From JBJKSO01 sp046703825 (lineage in GTDB: Bacteria; Chloroflexota; Dormibacteria; Aeolococcales; Bog-877): a stretch of DNA of 17,996 nucleotides. A program made the translations under genes and the position numbers. Positions 6,342 to 14,377 of the stretch are shown here, piece after piece (position 1 is the stretch's first letter; every line of letters begins with the position of its first letter). The notes under the pieces were generated by a model. That model did not search any database. It had not been told where the DNA came from and saw only the letters and a list, made by a program, of their open reading frames with translations. The stretch lies in NCBI GenBank assembly GCA_046703825.1, contig JBJKSO010000096.1:1-17996 (forward strand). The letters are read 5' to 3'.

Positions 6342-9300
6342 CCGATCTCCATGCGTAGGCGCTGGTAGCTGGCCATGCGCAGGGTACCAACTGCGGCGGC
6401 CGATGCCGCCACCGCCAAGAGCACCACCAGGGCTGCGATGAGGGCAACGATCGGGACCACCGGCAAGAACAGCTGCACGGCCGGGCCGCCGCTAAGCTTG
6501 GCGAACTCGGGCACCGAGGGCAACGCCAGCACTGCGCCCACGATGCCGGCGATCACACCCAGCAGCGTGCCCGGCCCCAGCACCAAGAGCTGCTCGCCGA
6601 GCAGCGAGCGCAGCAGGGTGCGGTGCGAAACCCCGATCGCCCGGAGCACCGCCAGCTCATACGCACGCCGCCGCGACGCCATGAAGACCGAGAAGACCGC
6701 CGCCCCGATCGCGAGCAGCGCCGCCGCCCCGGCCGCCACTAGGAAGAACTCGTAGGAGAGCGCCAGCCCGCCGTGGTTGAGTTGGCTGAGCAGGGTCGCC
6801 GGGGTGGTCTGCGAGCGAACCTGCAGACCCTCCCGACGGAGGGCGCGTAGGACGCGAGCCGGGGTATGGGGTGCCAGCCAGACTTGGGACTGGGTCGTGA
6901 GCGCCGGTCCCTGCAGGGCATGCAGCGCGGTGTTCAGGCTCAGCAGGTAACCGCTGGCGCCCACCTCAGGCAGCGCCCCCACCTGCATCTCGGTGTTCAG
7001 GGTCAGCGGAGTGCCGTCAAAGTCCTCGACCGTCGCGGCCGCCGGGTCCACCACCTGACTGGCCGCGGTGACCACGCCCGGGAGCGTGAAGGGCAGGGGG
7101 CCGGGCACCACCTGTGGCGCCTGCAGCTGGTCAATGTTGTCGTTGAAGGCGAACTGAACCGTCCCACCAACATTGCCCACCACGGTGGCACCTCCTCCCT
7201 CCCCCGGCTTCCAGTAGCTCGCCGCGCTGGCCCGGGTCGAGGCCGGCCGCCAGGGCGATGCCGCGCCGGCACGCTGGCGGAGGTTGGAGATGGCGAGCCG
7301 GTAGGCCTGCTCGGTCGGCCCACCGGAGATCGCCGACCAGTAGGGCACCAGCGCCGTCACCTCGCAGCCCTGGTTGCAGAGCGAGGGCAGCGGCGCCTGG
7401 TAGGTGTGGGTCCCCGGCCGCAGGTACCCGAAGTCGACCACTCCCGGCTGGCCGTTGCCGCCGAGGATGGAGAACTGCAGATCCGGCTCGGGGTCCACCG
7501 CCTGGCCGAGACTCACCGTCATCTCGACCTGGGCGCCGAAGAGCTGCAGCGGCGGTGGGGCGTGACCCTCCAGCCGCTTGACGATCTGGGCGAGGCCGTG
7601 CGAGCTGACTCCCGCCGGCCAGTAGGCCACCCGGGCCAGGCGGCTGGCCTGGACCCCCAAGAGCACCTGCTGCGGCGAGTACGACACCATCACCGGCATC
7701 GCCCAGCGGCCGCTGGGGTCGGCGCGGTCGACGGCGGTGACGAGGTTCACCGAATCCGGGTAGCTGACATCGAGAACCCGGGCGGCGCCGGTCAGAAAGT
7801 CGGCGCGGGCGACCCGGTTCGCGCCCGCCACCGCCCAGCCGGTGACGGCGAAACAGCCCAGCCCGATCGCCACCGCCAGCACCAAAATCTGGCGCAGCGT
7901 GGTGGGCCGCCGAACCACCTGCCGCACCGCCAGCGCGGTGGCCAGGAAGTGACTGTTGCGGGTGCGGGACACCACCACGGCGCACAGCACCGGAAGCAGA
8001 CGAACTCCCAAAACCGCCACCGCCACCGCCACCAGCCCCGGTGCGAACAGGGCCAGCGAATTGGGATGCCGGCCATTGAGCACCCCGGAGGCCACCAGCT
8101 CCACGATTCCCGCCACCGCCAGTGCCACCGCGGCGGCGTCCATCGCCGCCCGCGCGGCCGGCGATGATTTGGGCTCCCCCGGCTGCAGCTCGTTTAGCAG
8201 TCGGCGGGCGATGATCCGACGGGCGCCCACCACAGCGGCCAGCAACCCTCCGCCAAACGCAGCCAGGGCGGCCCAGGCGGCCAGGGGGTACCAGATCACG
8301 GTGACGTTGCCCAAAAGCAAGACCGAGAGCAGCCGCGCGAGCAGCCAGGCAAGGCCGACTCCGAGCGGAAGCGCCAGCAGGATGATCAGCGCCGGCTCCA
8401 GCAGCGCGGTCAAGAGCACGGCCTCCCCGCGGAACCCGTGCAGCTTGGACAGCGCGACCTCGCGCTGACGAGCCTCGGCGGTTCTCGCCACCAGCCCGTA
8501 GAGGACGAAGAGCGCCAGCAGCACCAGCTGCAGGTCCACCACCACCACGATGGCCTGCATCAGCCCGGTCTGGTTGTTGACGGAGTCGAGCCTGCTGTTG
8601 ACGCCGGTGCTGACCGCCACGTTGTAGTGGGTGAGCATCCACGTCCGGTAAGCCTGCTCGGTGCTACGGAAGAGGCCGACGTTGCCGATGTTCACGGTCG
8701 ACGCCCGCAGCGGAAACTGCGTCATCGCGGTGTAGGGCAGCGGCGCCAGTGTCCCGAACCCGGTGAAGAAGGCGTCTAGGGGCTGCTTGGCGTGAGGATT
8801 CTGCGGGGCCGGACCGAAATCGAAAAAGTTGCTGCCGAGCCAGTATGGATTGCGGTAGTTCCCCACGCTGATGACTCCGGAGACCTTCATCATCAGTGGG
8901 GCGCCCGCCACCGGAACGCCGTTGATCTCGGACTGTGCGTGCGCCCCCAGGGTGGTCACTGGTAGCAGGCTGCCGAGCCCTGCGTGCAGCGCCGCGGCAT
9001 CCCGGGTGGTAATCGCCACCTGGTTGGGAGCCGCAGGGCAGGAGCCGGATACGAAGTGGAGGTGGGAGCAAACGCCGGCTCGGGCGATCAGGTCGGTGCC
9101 GAAGGGGGCTGGCGCCCCGGGGTGAGGCAGGCTGGCCCCCGCGTCGTAGGTGATGAATGGCTTGCCGTACCACCGTCCCAGCCGAAAGTGGCGTTGGCCG
9201 ACCCGGGCCGCCGCCTGGGCCAGCGGCTTCTGGTTGCCGTCGGCCGGGCTGGGGTTGGCGGTGAGGCCAGCGTCGAAGGGGCTGGTCTCCTTGAGAGTTG

Positions 9301-9472
9301 CGTGCAGCACCGTGCCCACAGAGGTCGCAAAGTAGAGGGGACCGGCGGTGGCAGCCAGGATAGCCACGGTGGCCACCACCAGCAAGGACACGCTGGAGCC
9401 GAGCCTCCAGCGCAGCGCTCGCAGGATCAGGCGCAGGCGCACGTCGGCATAGTAGTGAATTAGTTCCGACAT
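6338..9472 (-). CDS. Large FtsX-type ABC transporter permease, two FtsX modules
   Basis: A 1044-residue membrane protein of the MacB/FtsX permease superfamily with two repeats in one chain. TM1 is at about 26-49. A large extracytoplasmic domain (about 55-305) carries cysteines in GVCSHLHFVSGSC. The first FtsX core is at about 307-425 (REVALSKLHGFRGE), more helices lie at 445-550, a second extracytoplasmic domain spans about 555-900 (CNQGCEV), and the C-terminal FtsX core is at about 903-1044 (YELAVLRAIGVSHRTLLRSLLGEQ). The frame is open to 9652, but ATG 9472 (MSELIHYYADVRLRL) starts at the first cytoplasmic helix and is preferred; no good Shine-Dalgarno is visible. It heads an overlapped three-gene operon with two ATPases. 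Such systems often move lipids or peptides or transmit force across the membrane; which applies here is unknown. Confidence 0.92.
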   Translation of the reverse strand: MSELIHYYADVRLRLILRALRWRLGSSVSLLVVATVAILAATAGPLYFATSVGTVLHATLKETSPFDAGLTANPSPADGNQKPLAQAAARVGQRHFRLGRWYGKPFITYDAGASLPHPGAPAPFGTDLIARAGVCSHLHFVSGSCPAAPNQVAITTRDAAALHAGLGSLLPVTTLGAHAQSEINGVPVAGAPLMMKVSGVISVGNYRNPYWLGSNFFDFGPAPQNPHAKQPLDAFFTGFGTLAPLPYTAMTQFPLRASTVNIGNVGLFRSTEQAYRTWMLTHYNVAVSTGVNSRLDSVNNQTGLMQAIVVVVDLQLVLLALFVLYGLVARTAEARQREVALSKLHGFRGEAVLLTALLEPALIILLALPLGVGLAWLLARLLSVLLLGNVTVIWYPLAAWAALAAFGGGLLAAVVGARRIIARRLLNELQPGEPKSSPAARAAMDAAAVALAVAGIVELVASGVLNGRHPNSLALFAPGLVAVAVAVLGVRLLPVLCAVVVSRTRNSHFLATALAVRQVVRRPTTLRQILVLAVAIGLGCFAVTGWAVAGANRVARADFLTGAARVLDVSYPDSVNLVTAVDRADPSGRWAMPVMVSYSPQQVLLGVQASRLARVAYWPAGVSSHGLAQIVKRLEGHAPPPLQLFGAQVEMTVSLGQAVDPEPDLQFSILGGNGQPGVVDFGYLRPGTHTYQAPLPSLCNQGCEVTALVPYWSAISGGPTEQAYRLAISNLRQRAGAASPWRPASTRASAASYWKPGEGGGATVVGNVGGTVQFAFNDNIDQLQAPQVVPGPLPFTLPGVVTAASQVVDPAAATVEDFDGTPLTLNTEMQVGALPEVGASGYLLSLNTALHALQGPALTTQSQVWLAPHTPARVLRALRREGLQVRSQTTPATLLSQLNHGGLALSYEFFLVAAGAAALLAIGAAVFSVFMASRRRAYELAVLRAIGVSHRTLLRSLLGEQLLVLGPGTLLGVIAGIVGAVLALPSVPEFAKLSGGPAVQLFLPVVPIVALIAALVVLLAVAASAAAVGTLRMASYQRLRMEIG

Positions 9473-9478
9473 TACGAT

Positions 9479-9494
9479 CGGGTCCGCGGACCCG
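9479..9494. promoter_or_regulatory. 16-bp perfect palindrome in the divergent ABC operon / AKR promoter region
   Basis: CGGGTCCGCGGACCCG is its own reverse complement. It sits six bases upstream of the permease ATG and about 50 bases upstream of the aldo-keto reductase ATG. An overlapping hairpin, CCCGCC (9491-9496) with GGCGGG (9501-9506), competes with it. The site could be an operator for a dimeric repressor acting on both directions. Confidence 0.45.
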
Positions 9495-9546
9495 CCGCGT
9501 GGCGGGCTTGGGCCGGCTCGAGATCGAATGCCAGCGGAGGACCGAG

Positions 9547-10530
9547 ATGGAGCAGCGCAAATTAGGCAGCCAGGGTCTGGTCGTCTCCGAAATGGGGCTG
9601 GGCTGCATGGGAATGTCCGAGTTCTATGGCCCCCGAGACGACGAGGAGTCAATCGCCACGATCCACCGCGCCTTGGAGCTGGGCATCAACTTCCTGGACA
9701 CGGCGGACATGTACGGGCCCTTCCACAACGAGGAGCTGGTGGGGCGCGCCATCGCCGACCGGCGCGATCAGGTCGTGGTCGCCACCAAGTTCGGCAACCA
9801 GCGCGGAGAGGACGGCGGCTTCCTGGGCATCAACGGTCGGCCGGAGTACGTGCGCCGGGCCTGCGAGGCGTCCCTCAAACGCTTGGGTTTGGGGCACATC
9901 GACCTCTACTACCAGCACCGGGTCGACAACCGGGTGCCCATCGAGGAGACGGTGGGAGCCATGGCCGACCTGGTCCGCGAGGGCAAGGTGCTCTATCTGG
10001 GGCTCTCGGAGGCGGCACCCGGGACCGTCCGCCGGGCCCACACCGTCCACCCCATCAGCGCGCTCCAGACCGAGTACTCGCTGTTCAGCCGCGAACCCGA
10101 GCTGGAGATCCTGCCGACCGTCCGCGAGCTGGGAATCGGCTTCGTCGCCTACAGTCCACTGGGCAGGGGGCTGCTTACGGGCCGGATGACCAGTCCGGAG
10201 CAGCTGAGCCCGGAGGACTTTCGGATGACCCGCTACCCGCGTTTCAGCCCGGGAAACCTGGAGCACAACCTTCAGCTGGTGGAGCAGGTCCAGGAGGTCG
10301 CCCGCGAGAAGGACGCCACCCCCGGTCAGGTCGCGATCGCCTGGGTGCTGCAGCGCGGGCCGGACATCGTGCCGATTCCGGGGACCAAGCGCCGGCGCTA
10401 CTTGGAGGAGAACGCCGCCGCCGCCGAGCTCCGGCTCGACCGGGAAACCCTGGACCGCCTGGAGGAGGTTCTGTCCATCGGGGCCGCGCGCGGCGACCGC
10501 TATGCCGACATGGGAACGGTCAACCGGTAG
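9547..10530 (+). CDS. Aldo-keto reductase
   Basis: A 327-residue NADPH-dependent oxidoreductase with a TIM-barrel AKR fold, acting on aldehydes or ketones in the cytosol. The N-terminus RKLGSQGLVVSEMGLGCMGMSEFYG and the block FLDTADMYGPFHNEELVGRAI are hallmarks of the YakC/AKR13-like group. The catalytic tetrad is visible as D51, Y56, K81 (ATKFG) and H124 (YYQHRVD). The C-terminal cofactor block is PIPGTKRRRYLEENAAA. ATG 9547 is chosen because GGAGG (9536-9540) precedes it by six bases and the family starts here; the frame also opens earlier at GTG 9499. It is divergent from the ABC operon and 82 bases ahead of a deacetylase-fold gene on the same strand, so an operon is possible. The physiological substrate is unknown. 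Confidence 0.95.
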   Translation: MEQRKLGSQGLVVSEMGLGCMGMSEFYGPRDDEESIATIHRALELGINFLDTADMYGPFHNEELVGRAIADRRDQVVVATKFGNQRGEDGGFLGINGRPEYVRRACEASLKRLGLGHIDLYYQHRVDNRVPIEETVGAMADLVREGKVLYLGLSEAAPGTVRRAHTVHPISALQTEYSLFSREPELEILPTVRELGIGFVAYSPLGRGLLTGRMTSPEQLSPEDFRMTRYPRFSPGNLEHNLQLVEQVQEVAREKDATPGQVAIAWVLQRGPDIVPIPGTKRRRYLEENAAAAELRLDRETLDRLEEVLSIGAARGDRYADMGTVNR

Positions 10531-10612
10531 CGCCGACGGTGAGATGCCCGATGACCAGCAACGTTTCTCGGCACGAGCTACGGATCGGCGGGCCGCTGCG
10601 GGGGGGACCGGA

Positions 10613-11497
10613 ATGAGCAAGGAGATCCTGTGCGTCCTGGGCGTCCACGTCGACGCGGTGGCCGGGTGGCTGGGCTCGTACGGCGGTGAAGATTCACCCT
10701 CCGACATTCAGCGCGGCATGTTCGCCGGCGAAGTGGGCATCCCCAGGCTGGTACGGCTATTCCAGGCCTTGGGCATCCGCACCACCTGGTTCATTCCCGG
10801 TCACTCGATCGAAACCTTCCCGGAGCAGGTCGCGGAGGTGGTCGCCGCCGGCCACGAGATCGGGGCTCACGGCTACTCGCACGAGAACCCGATCGCCATG
10901 ACGCCGGAACAGGAAGAGGATGTCCTGGCCCGTTGCGTGGAGCTGATCACCAAGGTCAGCGGCCGCGCGCCCCGGGGCTACGTGGCCCCTTGGTGGGAGA
11001 TGTCCGAGGCAACCGCGCCGCTGCTGCTCCGCCACGGCTTCCGCTACGACAACAGCCAGGGATACCACGACTTTCTGCCCTTCTATGCCAGGGTCGGCGA
11101 CCGCTGGACCAAGGTCGACTACCGGCTGCGCCCCTCAGACTGGATGCGGCCGCTCGAGCGCGGGGGGACAGTCGACCTGGTGGAGATCGCCGCCAACTGG
11201 TACCTGGATGATCTGCCGCCGATGATGTTCATCAAGCAGTCCCCCAACAGCCACGGCTTCGTCAATCCGCGAGATCTCGAGCAGATCTGGCGCGATCAGT
11301 TCGACTGGGTATACCGGGAAATGGACTACGCGGTATTCCCGCTCACCATCCACCCGGACGTGAGCGGGCGGCCTCAGGTGCTGCTGATGCTGGAGCGCCT
11401 GATCGCGTACATCGCCGGCCACCAGGGGGTCACCTTCACGACCATGGAGGAGGTGGCCGAGGACTTCCGCCGCCGCTCCCCCTTCGGGCGCTCCTGA
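10613..11497 (+). CDS. Polysaccharide deacetylase-family hydrolase, HpPgdA/PuuE-like, cytosolic
   Basis: A 294-residue NodB-homology (CE4) metal-dependent hydrolase. Metal and catalytic residues visible are D14 in VHVDAVAGWLG, and H85 and H89 in GHEIGAHGYSHE; this is close to the D14/H86/H90 set known for Helicobacter PgdA. Other blocks are TTWFIPGHSIETFPEQ, RGYVAPWWEMSE and FPLTIHPDVSGRPQ. There is no signal peptide or membrane helix, so it likely acts in the cytosol on a small amide, imide or carbamoyl-type substrate rather than on cell-wall glycan; that is inference from the family branch. The frame opens upstream (ATG 10544), but ATG 10613 fits the conserved N-terminus MSKEILCVLGVHVD; the GGGGGGACC before it is only a fair Shine-Dalgarno. 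It ends 22 bases from the convergent aminotransferase. Confidence 0.9.
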   Translation: MSKEILCVLGVHVDAVAGWLGSYGGEDSPSDIQRGMFAGEVGIPRLVRLFQALGIRTTWFIPGHSIETFPEQVAEVVAAGHEIGAHGYSHENPIAMTPEQEEDVLARCVELITKVSGRAPRGYVAPWWEMSEATAPLLLRHGFRYDNSQGYHDFLPFYARVGDRWTKVDYRLRPSDWMRPLERGGTVDLVEIAANWYLDDLPPMMFIKQSPNSHGFVNPRDLEQIWRDQFDWVYREMDYAVFPLTIHPDVSGRPQVLLMLERLIAYIAGHQGVTFTTMEEVAEDFRRRSPFGRS

Positions 11498-11525
11498 GGC
11501 TGACTGGCGCGTCGAGCGCTCAGCC
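11498..11525. terminator. Bulged hairpin between convergent genes
   Basis: GGCTGA (11498-11503) plus GCGC (11507-11510) pair with GCGC (11516-11519) plus TCAGCC (11520-11525): ten base pairs, a three-base bulge and a five-base loop. It begins at the base after the deacetylase stop and overlaps the aminotransferase stop, so it probably serves both strands. No U-tract is seen. Confidence 0.45.
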
Positions 11526-12476
11526 AGGGACTGGAGCAGTAGCCTGAGCCACCGGTACCGGTGTCCTCCACTCCGGCCACTCCTCCACCTCGCCGCGCAC
11601 CGCTTGCAGGTAGCGGCGCTGCAACTCGGCGGTGATCGGTCCCGGAACTTCGGCAGCCAGCTGGCGGCCGTCGACGGTGGCGATCGGCGCGATCTGCACC
11701 CCGGTACCGGCCAAGAAAGCCTCGTCCGCCCCGAGCAACTCGCTGCGGTCGACGCGGCGGACTTCGACCGGCATCCCGCTCTGCTGCGCCAACTTGAGCA
11801 CGCAATCGCGGGTGATGCCGACCAGAACGTCGTCGGTGGCCTGCGGGGTAATGACCACCCCGTCCTGCACCAGGAAGATGTTGCAGGAGGATGCCTCCGA
11901 AAGGTGGCCATCCCCGGTGAGCATGATCGCTTCGTCGAAGCCCCGGGCCCGGGCCTCGTCCGAGGCGAGCGCAGCGTTGATGTAGGCACCGGTGGGCTTG
12001 GCCCGGGCGGGGATGGCGTTGTCGTCGACCCGCCGCCAGGCGGAGATCATCACGTTGAGCCCCTTGCGGATGTCCAGATAGTCTCCGAACGGCAGCGTGT
12101 AGACGCAGAAATCGCTGGCGATCCCAGCCATCGTCACCTTGATCGTGGCACCCGACTTGTAGAGGATCGGACGGATGTAGACGTCCTGTTGGTAGCGGTT
12201 GCGCGCCAGCAGCTCCAAGATGATGCTCTGGATGCGATTTGCGTCCAGCTCCGGGCTGGGCTCGAGGTGCAGGATGCGCGAGGAACGCAACAGGCGCTCG
12301 ACGTGCTCCCGAAGCCGGGTGACGAATAGCTGCTCGCGCATTGGATTCCAGTAGGCGCGGATGCCCTCGAAACAGCCAGTCCCGTAGTTGAAGGCGTGGG
12401 TAGTAATGGGAACGCGCGCCTCTTCCAAGGGCACGAAGGCGCCGTCAAAGTAGACGATTTCGGACGCTGCGCTCAT
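11520..12476 (-). CDS. ilvE: Class IV PLP aminotransferase, branched-chain type
   Basis: A 318-residue fold-type IV PLP enzyme related to branched-chain amino-acid aminotransferase, exchanging amino groups between amino acids and 2-oxoacids in the cytosol. Blocks are THAFNYGTGCFEGIRAYW, RLREHVERLLRS, PLP lysine K160 in RAKPTGAYIN, and E194 in HLSEASSCNIFLV. The later loop reads GTGVQIAPI, where IlvE proteins usually have GTAAEVTPI, so specificity may differ. ATG 12476 is preceded by GGGGAG at six bases and overlaps the SDR stop as ATGA; the open frame upstream to 12677 is inside the SDR gene. It is last in a cupin-SDR-aminotransferase operon, away from other branched-chain biosynthesis genes but divergent from an Lrp/AsnC regulator, so a catabolic or specialised role is as likely as valine/leucine synthesis. 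Confidence 0.9.
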   Translation of the reverse strand: MSAASEIVYFDGAFVPLEEARVPITTHAFNYGTGCFEGIRAYWNPMREQLFVTRLREHVERLLRSSRILHLEPSPELDANRIQSIILELLARNRYQQDVYIRPILYKSGATIKVTMAGIASDFCVYTLPFGDYLDIRKGLNVMISAWRRVDDNAIPARAKPTGAYINAALASDEARARGFDEAIMLTGDGHLSEASSCNIFLVQDGVVITPQATDDVLVGITRDCVLKLAQQSGMPVEVRRVDRSELLGADEAFLAGTGVQIAPIATVDGRQLAAEVPGPITAELQRRYLQAVRGEVEEWPEWRTPVPVAQATAPVPG

Positions 12477-13252
12477 ACGTATCTCCCCATTCCGCCGGCC
12501 ACGTCGATCGACGCACCGGTGATGTAACTGGCGCGTGGACTGGCCAGAAAGGCAACCAGCCCGGACACCTCCTCGGGCTCGCCGAAGCGACCCAGCGGCA
12601 CCTCGGGGGCGGCGGTCTTGGCCATGAATTCCTCCTCGCTCAGCTGCGGTGCGCGCCGCTGGCGGATGGTCTCCCACTGGGGGGTTTTCACGAAGCCGAT
12701 GTTGACGCTGTTGACGAGCACTCCCAGCGGACCAAATTCCATGGCCATCGCCTTGTTCAGCGCCAAGCAGGCGGCGCGGTCCACCGTGGTGGCGAAGAAG
12801 TTGGGGTCGGGCTGCCTTCCGTAGACGGCGTTGATGTTGATGATCGCGCCGGAGCCAGACTGGCGCAGGTGGGGGAGCGCGGCCCGGCTGCAGCGGATCT
12901 GGGAAAAGAGCTTGACGTCCAGGTCGGCCTGGAAATCCTGATCGGTCAGGGTGGCGAACGTGCCCGGATGGGCACGGCCGGCGTTGTTGACCAGGATGTC
13001 GAGCCCGCCCAGCTCGGCCACGGTCTCGGCCACCAAGGCGTCGACCTCCTCGGGGCGGGTCACGTCCGCCACCCGGGCTAACACCTTGCCGAACTGGCGG
13101 AGCCGCCCGGCGGCGGAGTCGAGCTCATCGCGGTGGCGGGAGCAGATCGCCACCGACACGCCCTCCCGCAGCAGTTCAGCGGCGACTGAGTAGCCGATCC
13201 CCTTGGAGCCACCCGTCACCAGCGCCCTTCGTCCGCGCAGCCCCAGGTCCAC
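12473..13252 (-). CDS. SDR-family protein with all classical catalytic residues replaced
   Basis: A 259-residue short-chain dehydrogenase/reductase-fold protein. The Rossmann glycine motif TGGSKGIG (13-20), NNAG (89-92) and the C-terminal block GEPEEVSGLVAFLAS plus YITGASIDVAGG are intact, so NAD(P) binding and the tetramer fold look normal. By alignment with E. coli FabG (N-S-Y-K), the four catalytic positions are D112 (for Asn), A142 in NINAVYG (for Ser), T155 and R159 in FFATTVDRAAC (for Tyr and Lys of YxxxK). The usual hydride-transfer chemistry therefore seems impossible, or uses other residues such as Y144. The GTG start at 13252 lies two bases after the cupin stop with no clear Shine-Dalgarno, so translation is probably coupled. 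Its stop overlaps the aminotransferase ATG. Confidence 0.9.
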   Translation of the reverse strand: MDLGLRGRRALVTGGSKGIGYSVAAELLREGVSVAICSRHRDELDSAAGRLRQFGKVLARVADVTRPEEVDALVAETVAELGGLDILVNNAGRAHPGTFATLTDQDFQADLDVKLFSQIRCSRAALPHLRQSGSGAIININAVYGRQPDPNFFATTVDRAACLALNKAMAMEFGPLGVLVNSVNIGFVKTPQWETIRQRRAPQLSEEEFMAKTAAPEVPLGRFGEPEEVSGLVAFLASPRASYITGASIDVAGGMGRYV

Positions 13253-13254
13253 GC

Positions 13255-13674
13255 TCAGCCGGCAGCGCGGCGGCGAGCGGCGTCGGCCAGGTCCAGCAGC
13301 GCCTGCCGGGGTGGGTTGAAGACGTCGTACTCCAGGCAGGGGACGTCGCGGGTGCGCGCCGCGTGCCGGACGTTGGCCGGGATCACGGCCACCATCCCCG
13401 GCGTGAGCAGTCTCGTCTCATGCTCGAACTCGAACTCCAGCTCGCCCTCGATCACCAGGGTGATCTGCTCCTCGTCGTGGACGTGCGACGGAGCCTCGGT
13501 GTGTGGATCGAAGTGAACCGCCATCAGCATGGTCCTCTCCCCCAGCAGGTAGCGGAACTCGAGGCCGGGGACGAACGCCACCGGTTCGGTGCTCTTGGCC
13601 AGGTCGACGAAGCGGCCGGGCGAGGTCGGGGGCTTGGAGCCCACCTGGGTGAAGTACTGGTCGGCAAGGCTCAT
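13255..13674 (-). CDS. Small cupin-domain protein
   Basis: A 139-residue single-domain cupin, likely a cytosolic metal-dependent enzyme or small-molecule binder. Metal ligands of the two cupin motifs are visible: H64 and H66 in SHVHDEEQ with Q70 (or E69), and H104 in PGMVAVIPANVRHAA. The helix-rich C-terminus is RQALLDLADAARRRAAG. ATG 13674 is chosen because AAGGGG lies five bases upstream; the frame also allows GTG 13680. It is first in the operon with the SDR and the aminotransferase, and its leader faces the divergent Lrp/AsnC gene. Cupins of this size act as isomerases, dioxygenases, lyases or binding proteins; nothing in the sequence decides between these. Confidence 0.9.
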   Translation of the reverse strand: MSLADQYFTQVGSKPPTSPGRFVDLAKSTEPVAFVPGLEFRYLLGERTMLMAVHFDPHTEAPSHVHDEEQITLVIEGELEFEFEHETRLLTPGMVAVIPANVRHAARTRDVPCLEYDVFNPPRQALLDLADAARRRAAG

Positions 13675-13746
13675 TGGCACCCCTTAGCAGCTGCCCCCAG
13701 TGACGGTGTGGGCGCAACCAAACTAGTCCCCACAAGAAGTCAGGCG

Positions 13747-13752
13747 ATTATA
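13747..13752 (-). promoter_or_regulatory. Consensus -10 box for the cupin operon in the Lrp/AsnC intergenic region
   Basis: TATAAT is read perfectly on the minus strand, about 73 bases before the cupin ATG; no good -35 is seen at 16-18 bases. It lies in the 126-base gap between the cupin and the divergent Lrp/AsnC gene, where such regulators usually bind and control both sides. No sharp Lrp-type palindrome was recognised. Confidence 0.4.
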
Positions 13753-13767
13753 GCCGGACCGCATACT

Positions 13768-13797
13768 ATGAGAGGAGTGCGGGTCAACAAGCGTTAG
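13768..13797 (+). other. Nine-codon upstream reading frame before the Lrp/AsnC gene
   Basis: ATG at 13768 reads MRGVRVNKR and stops with TAG three bases before the regulator's ATG. It has no clear Shine-Dalgarno of its own, and the composition shows no run of one amino acid as in attenuation leaders. It may couple translation to a start that lacks a binding site, or may be chance. Confidence 0.25.
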
Positions 13798-13800
13798 CAA

Positions 13801-14364
13801 ATGCCAGCCAAAGCCAGCCAGCACCTTATTGATGGCAACGGGGAACCAGCCGTGCCCGAGCCGGCGGTTGACGCCACCGATCTGGCCATCCTGAGCCAGC
13901 TGCTGCGCGACGGCCGGATCACGGTCCGCCGGCTCGCCGCCGAGGTGGGCATGTCACCTCCGGCGGTGGCCGAGCGGATGGTGCGCCTGGAACGGACCGG
14001 GGTGATCCGGGGCTACCGGGCGGAGGTGGACTGGAACCGGCTCGGATACCGCGTGACCGCCTACGTCGCGGTGACCGGGGTGCAGGGCTGGGAGCAGACC
14101 GAGACCGTGGCCGCCCTGCGCTCGCTGGCCGAAGTCGAGCAGGTTGACATCGTCACCGGGGCCAGTGACCTGCTGGTACGGTTGCGCGTCCACGATCAGG
14201 AGCACTTGCGCCGCTGCCTGTTCGACAGGATCTGGAAGGTCCCGGGAGTGCACCGGACCGAGACGCTGATCTGCCTGGGGGACCTCCCCCCCAAGCGATT
14301 CGACCAAGAGCTCGCCGACCAGCTCCGCCAAGACGCGGTGGCCGGCGGCGGGCGCAAGCCCTGA
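13801..14364 (+). CDS. Lrp/AsnC-family transcriptional regulator
   Basis: A 187-residue DNA-binding regulator that typically responds to an amino acid. After a 23-residue leader, the helix-turn-helix is DATDLAILSQLLRDGRITVRRLAAEVGMSPPAVAERMVRLERTGVIRGY in the family's standard arrangement (about 24-73). The RAM/effector domain follows, with VEQVDIVTGASDLLVRLRV matching the ligand-binding turn of this family. ATG 13801 has no Shine-Dalgarno. Instead a nine-codon reading frame (13768-13797) ends three bases before it, which may couple translation. It is divergent from the cupin-SDR-aminotransferase operon, its most likely target, and is followed 13 bases later by a Dabb-domain gene. It is somewhat longer than the usual 150-160 residues because of both tails. 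Confidence 0.93.
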   Translation: MPAKASQHLIDGNGEPAVPEPAVDATDLAILSQLLRDGRITVRRLAAEVGMSPPAVAERMVRLERTGVIRGYRAEVDWNRLGYRVTAYVAVTGVQGWEQTETVAALRSLAEVEQVDIVTGASDLLVRLRVHDQEHLRRCLFDRIWKVPGVHRTETLICLGDLPPKRFDQELADQLRQDAVAGGGRKP

Positions 14365-14377
14365 GACGAGAGGTGCC

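Noticed and set aside
6866..8167. 433-codon open frame on the plus strand, antisense to the large permease
   Set aside because: It is rich in R, G, Q, H and P with no recognisable motif, as expected of the complement of a high-GC gene. The minus-strand frame has clear FtsX motifs.
7131..8642. 503-codon frame on the minus strand overlapping the permease
   Set aside because: It is a +1 shadow of the permease: glycine/arginine/alanine-rich, without motifs.
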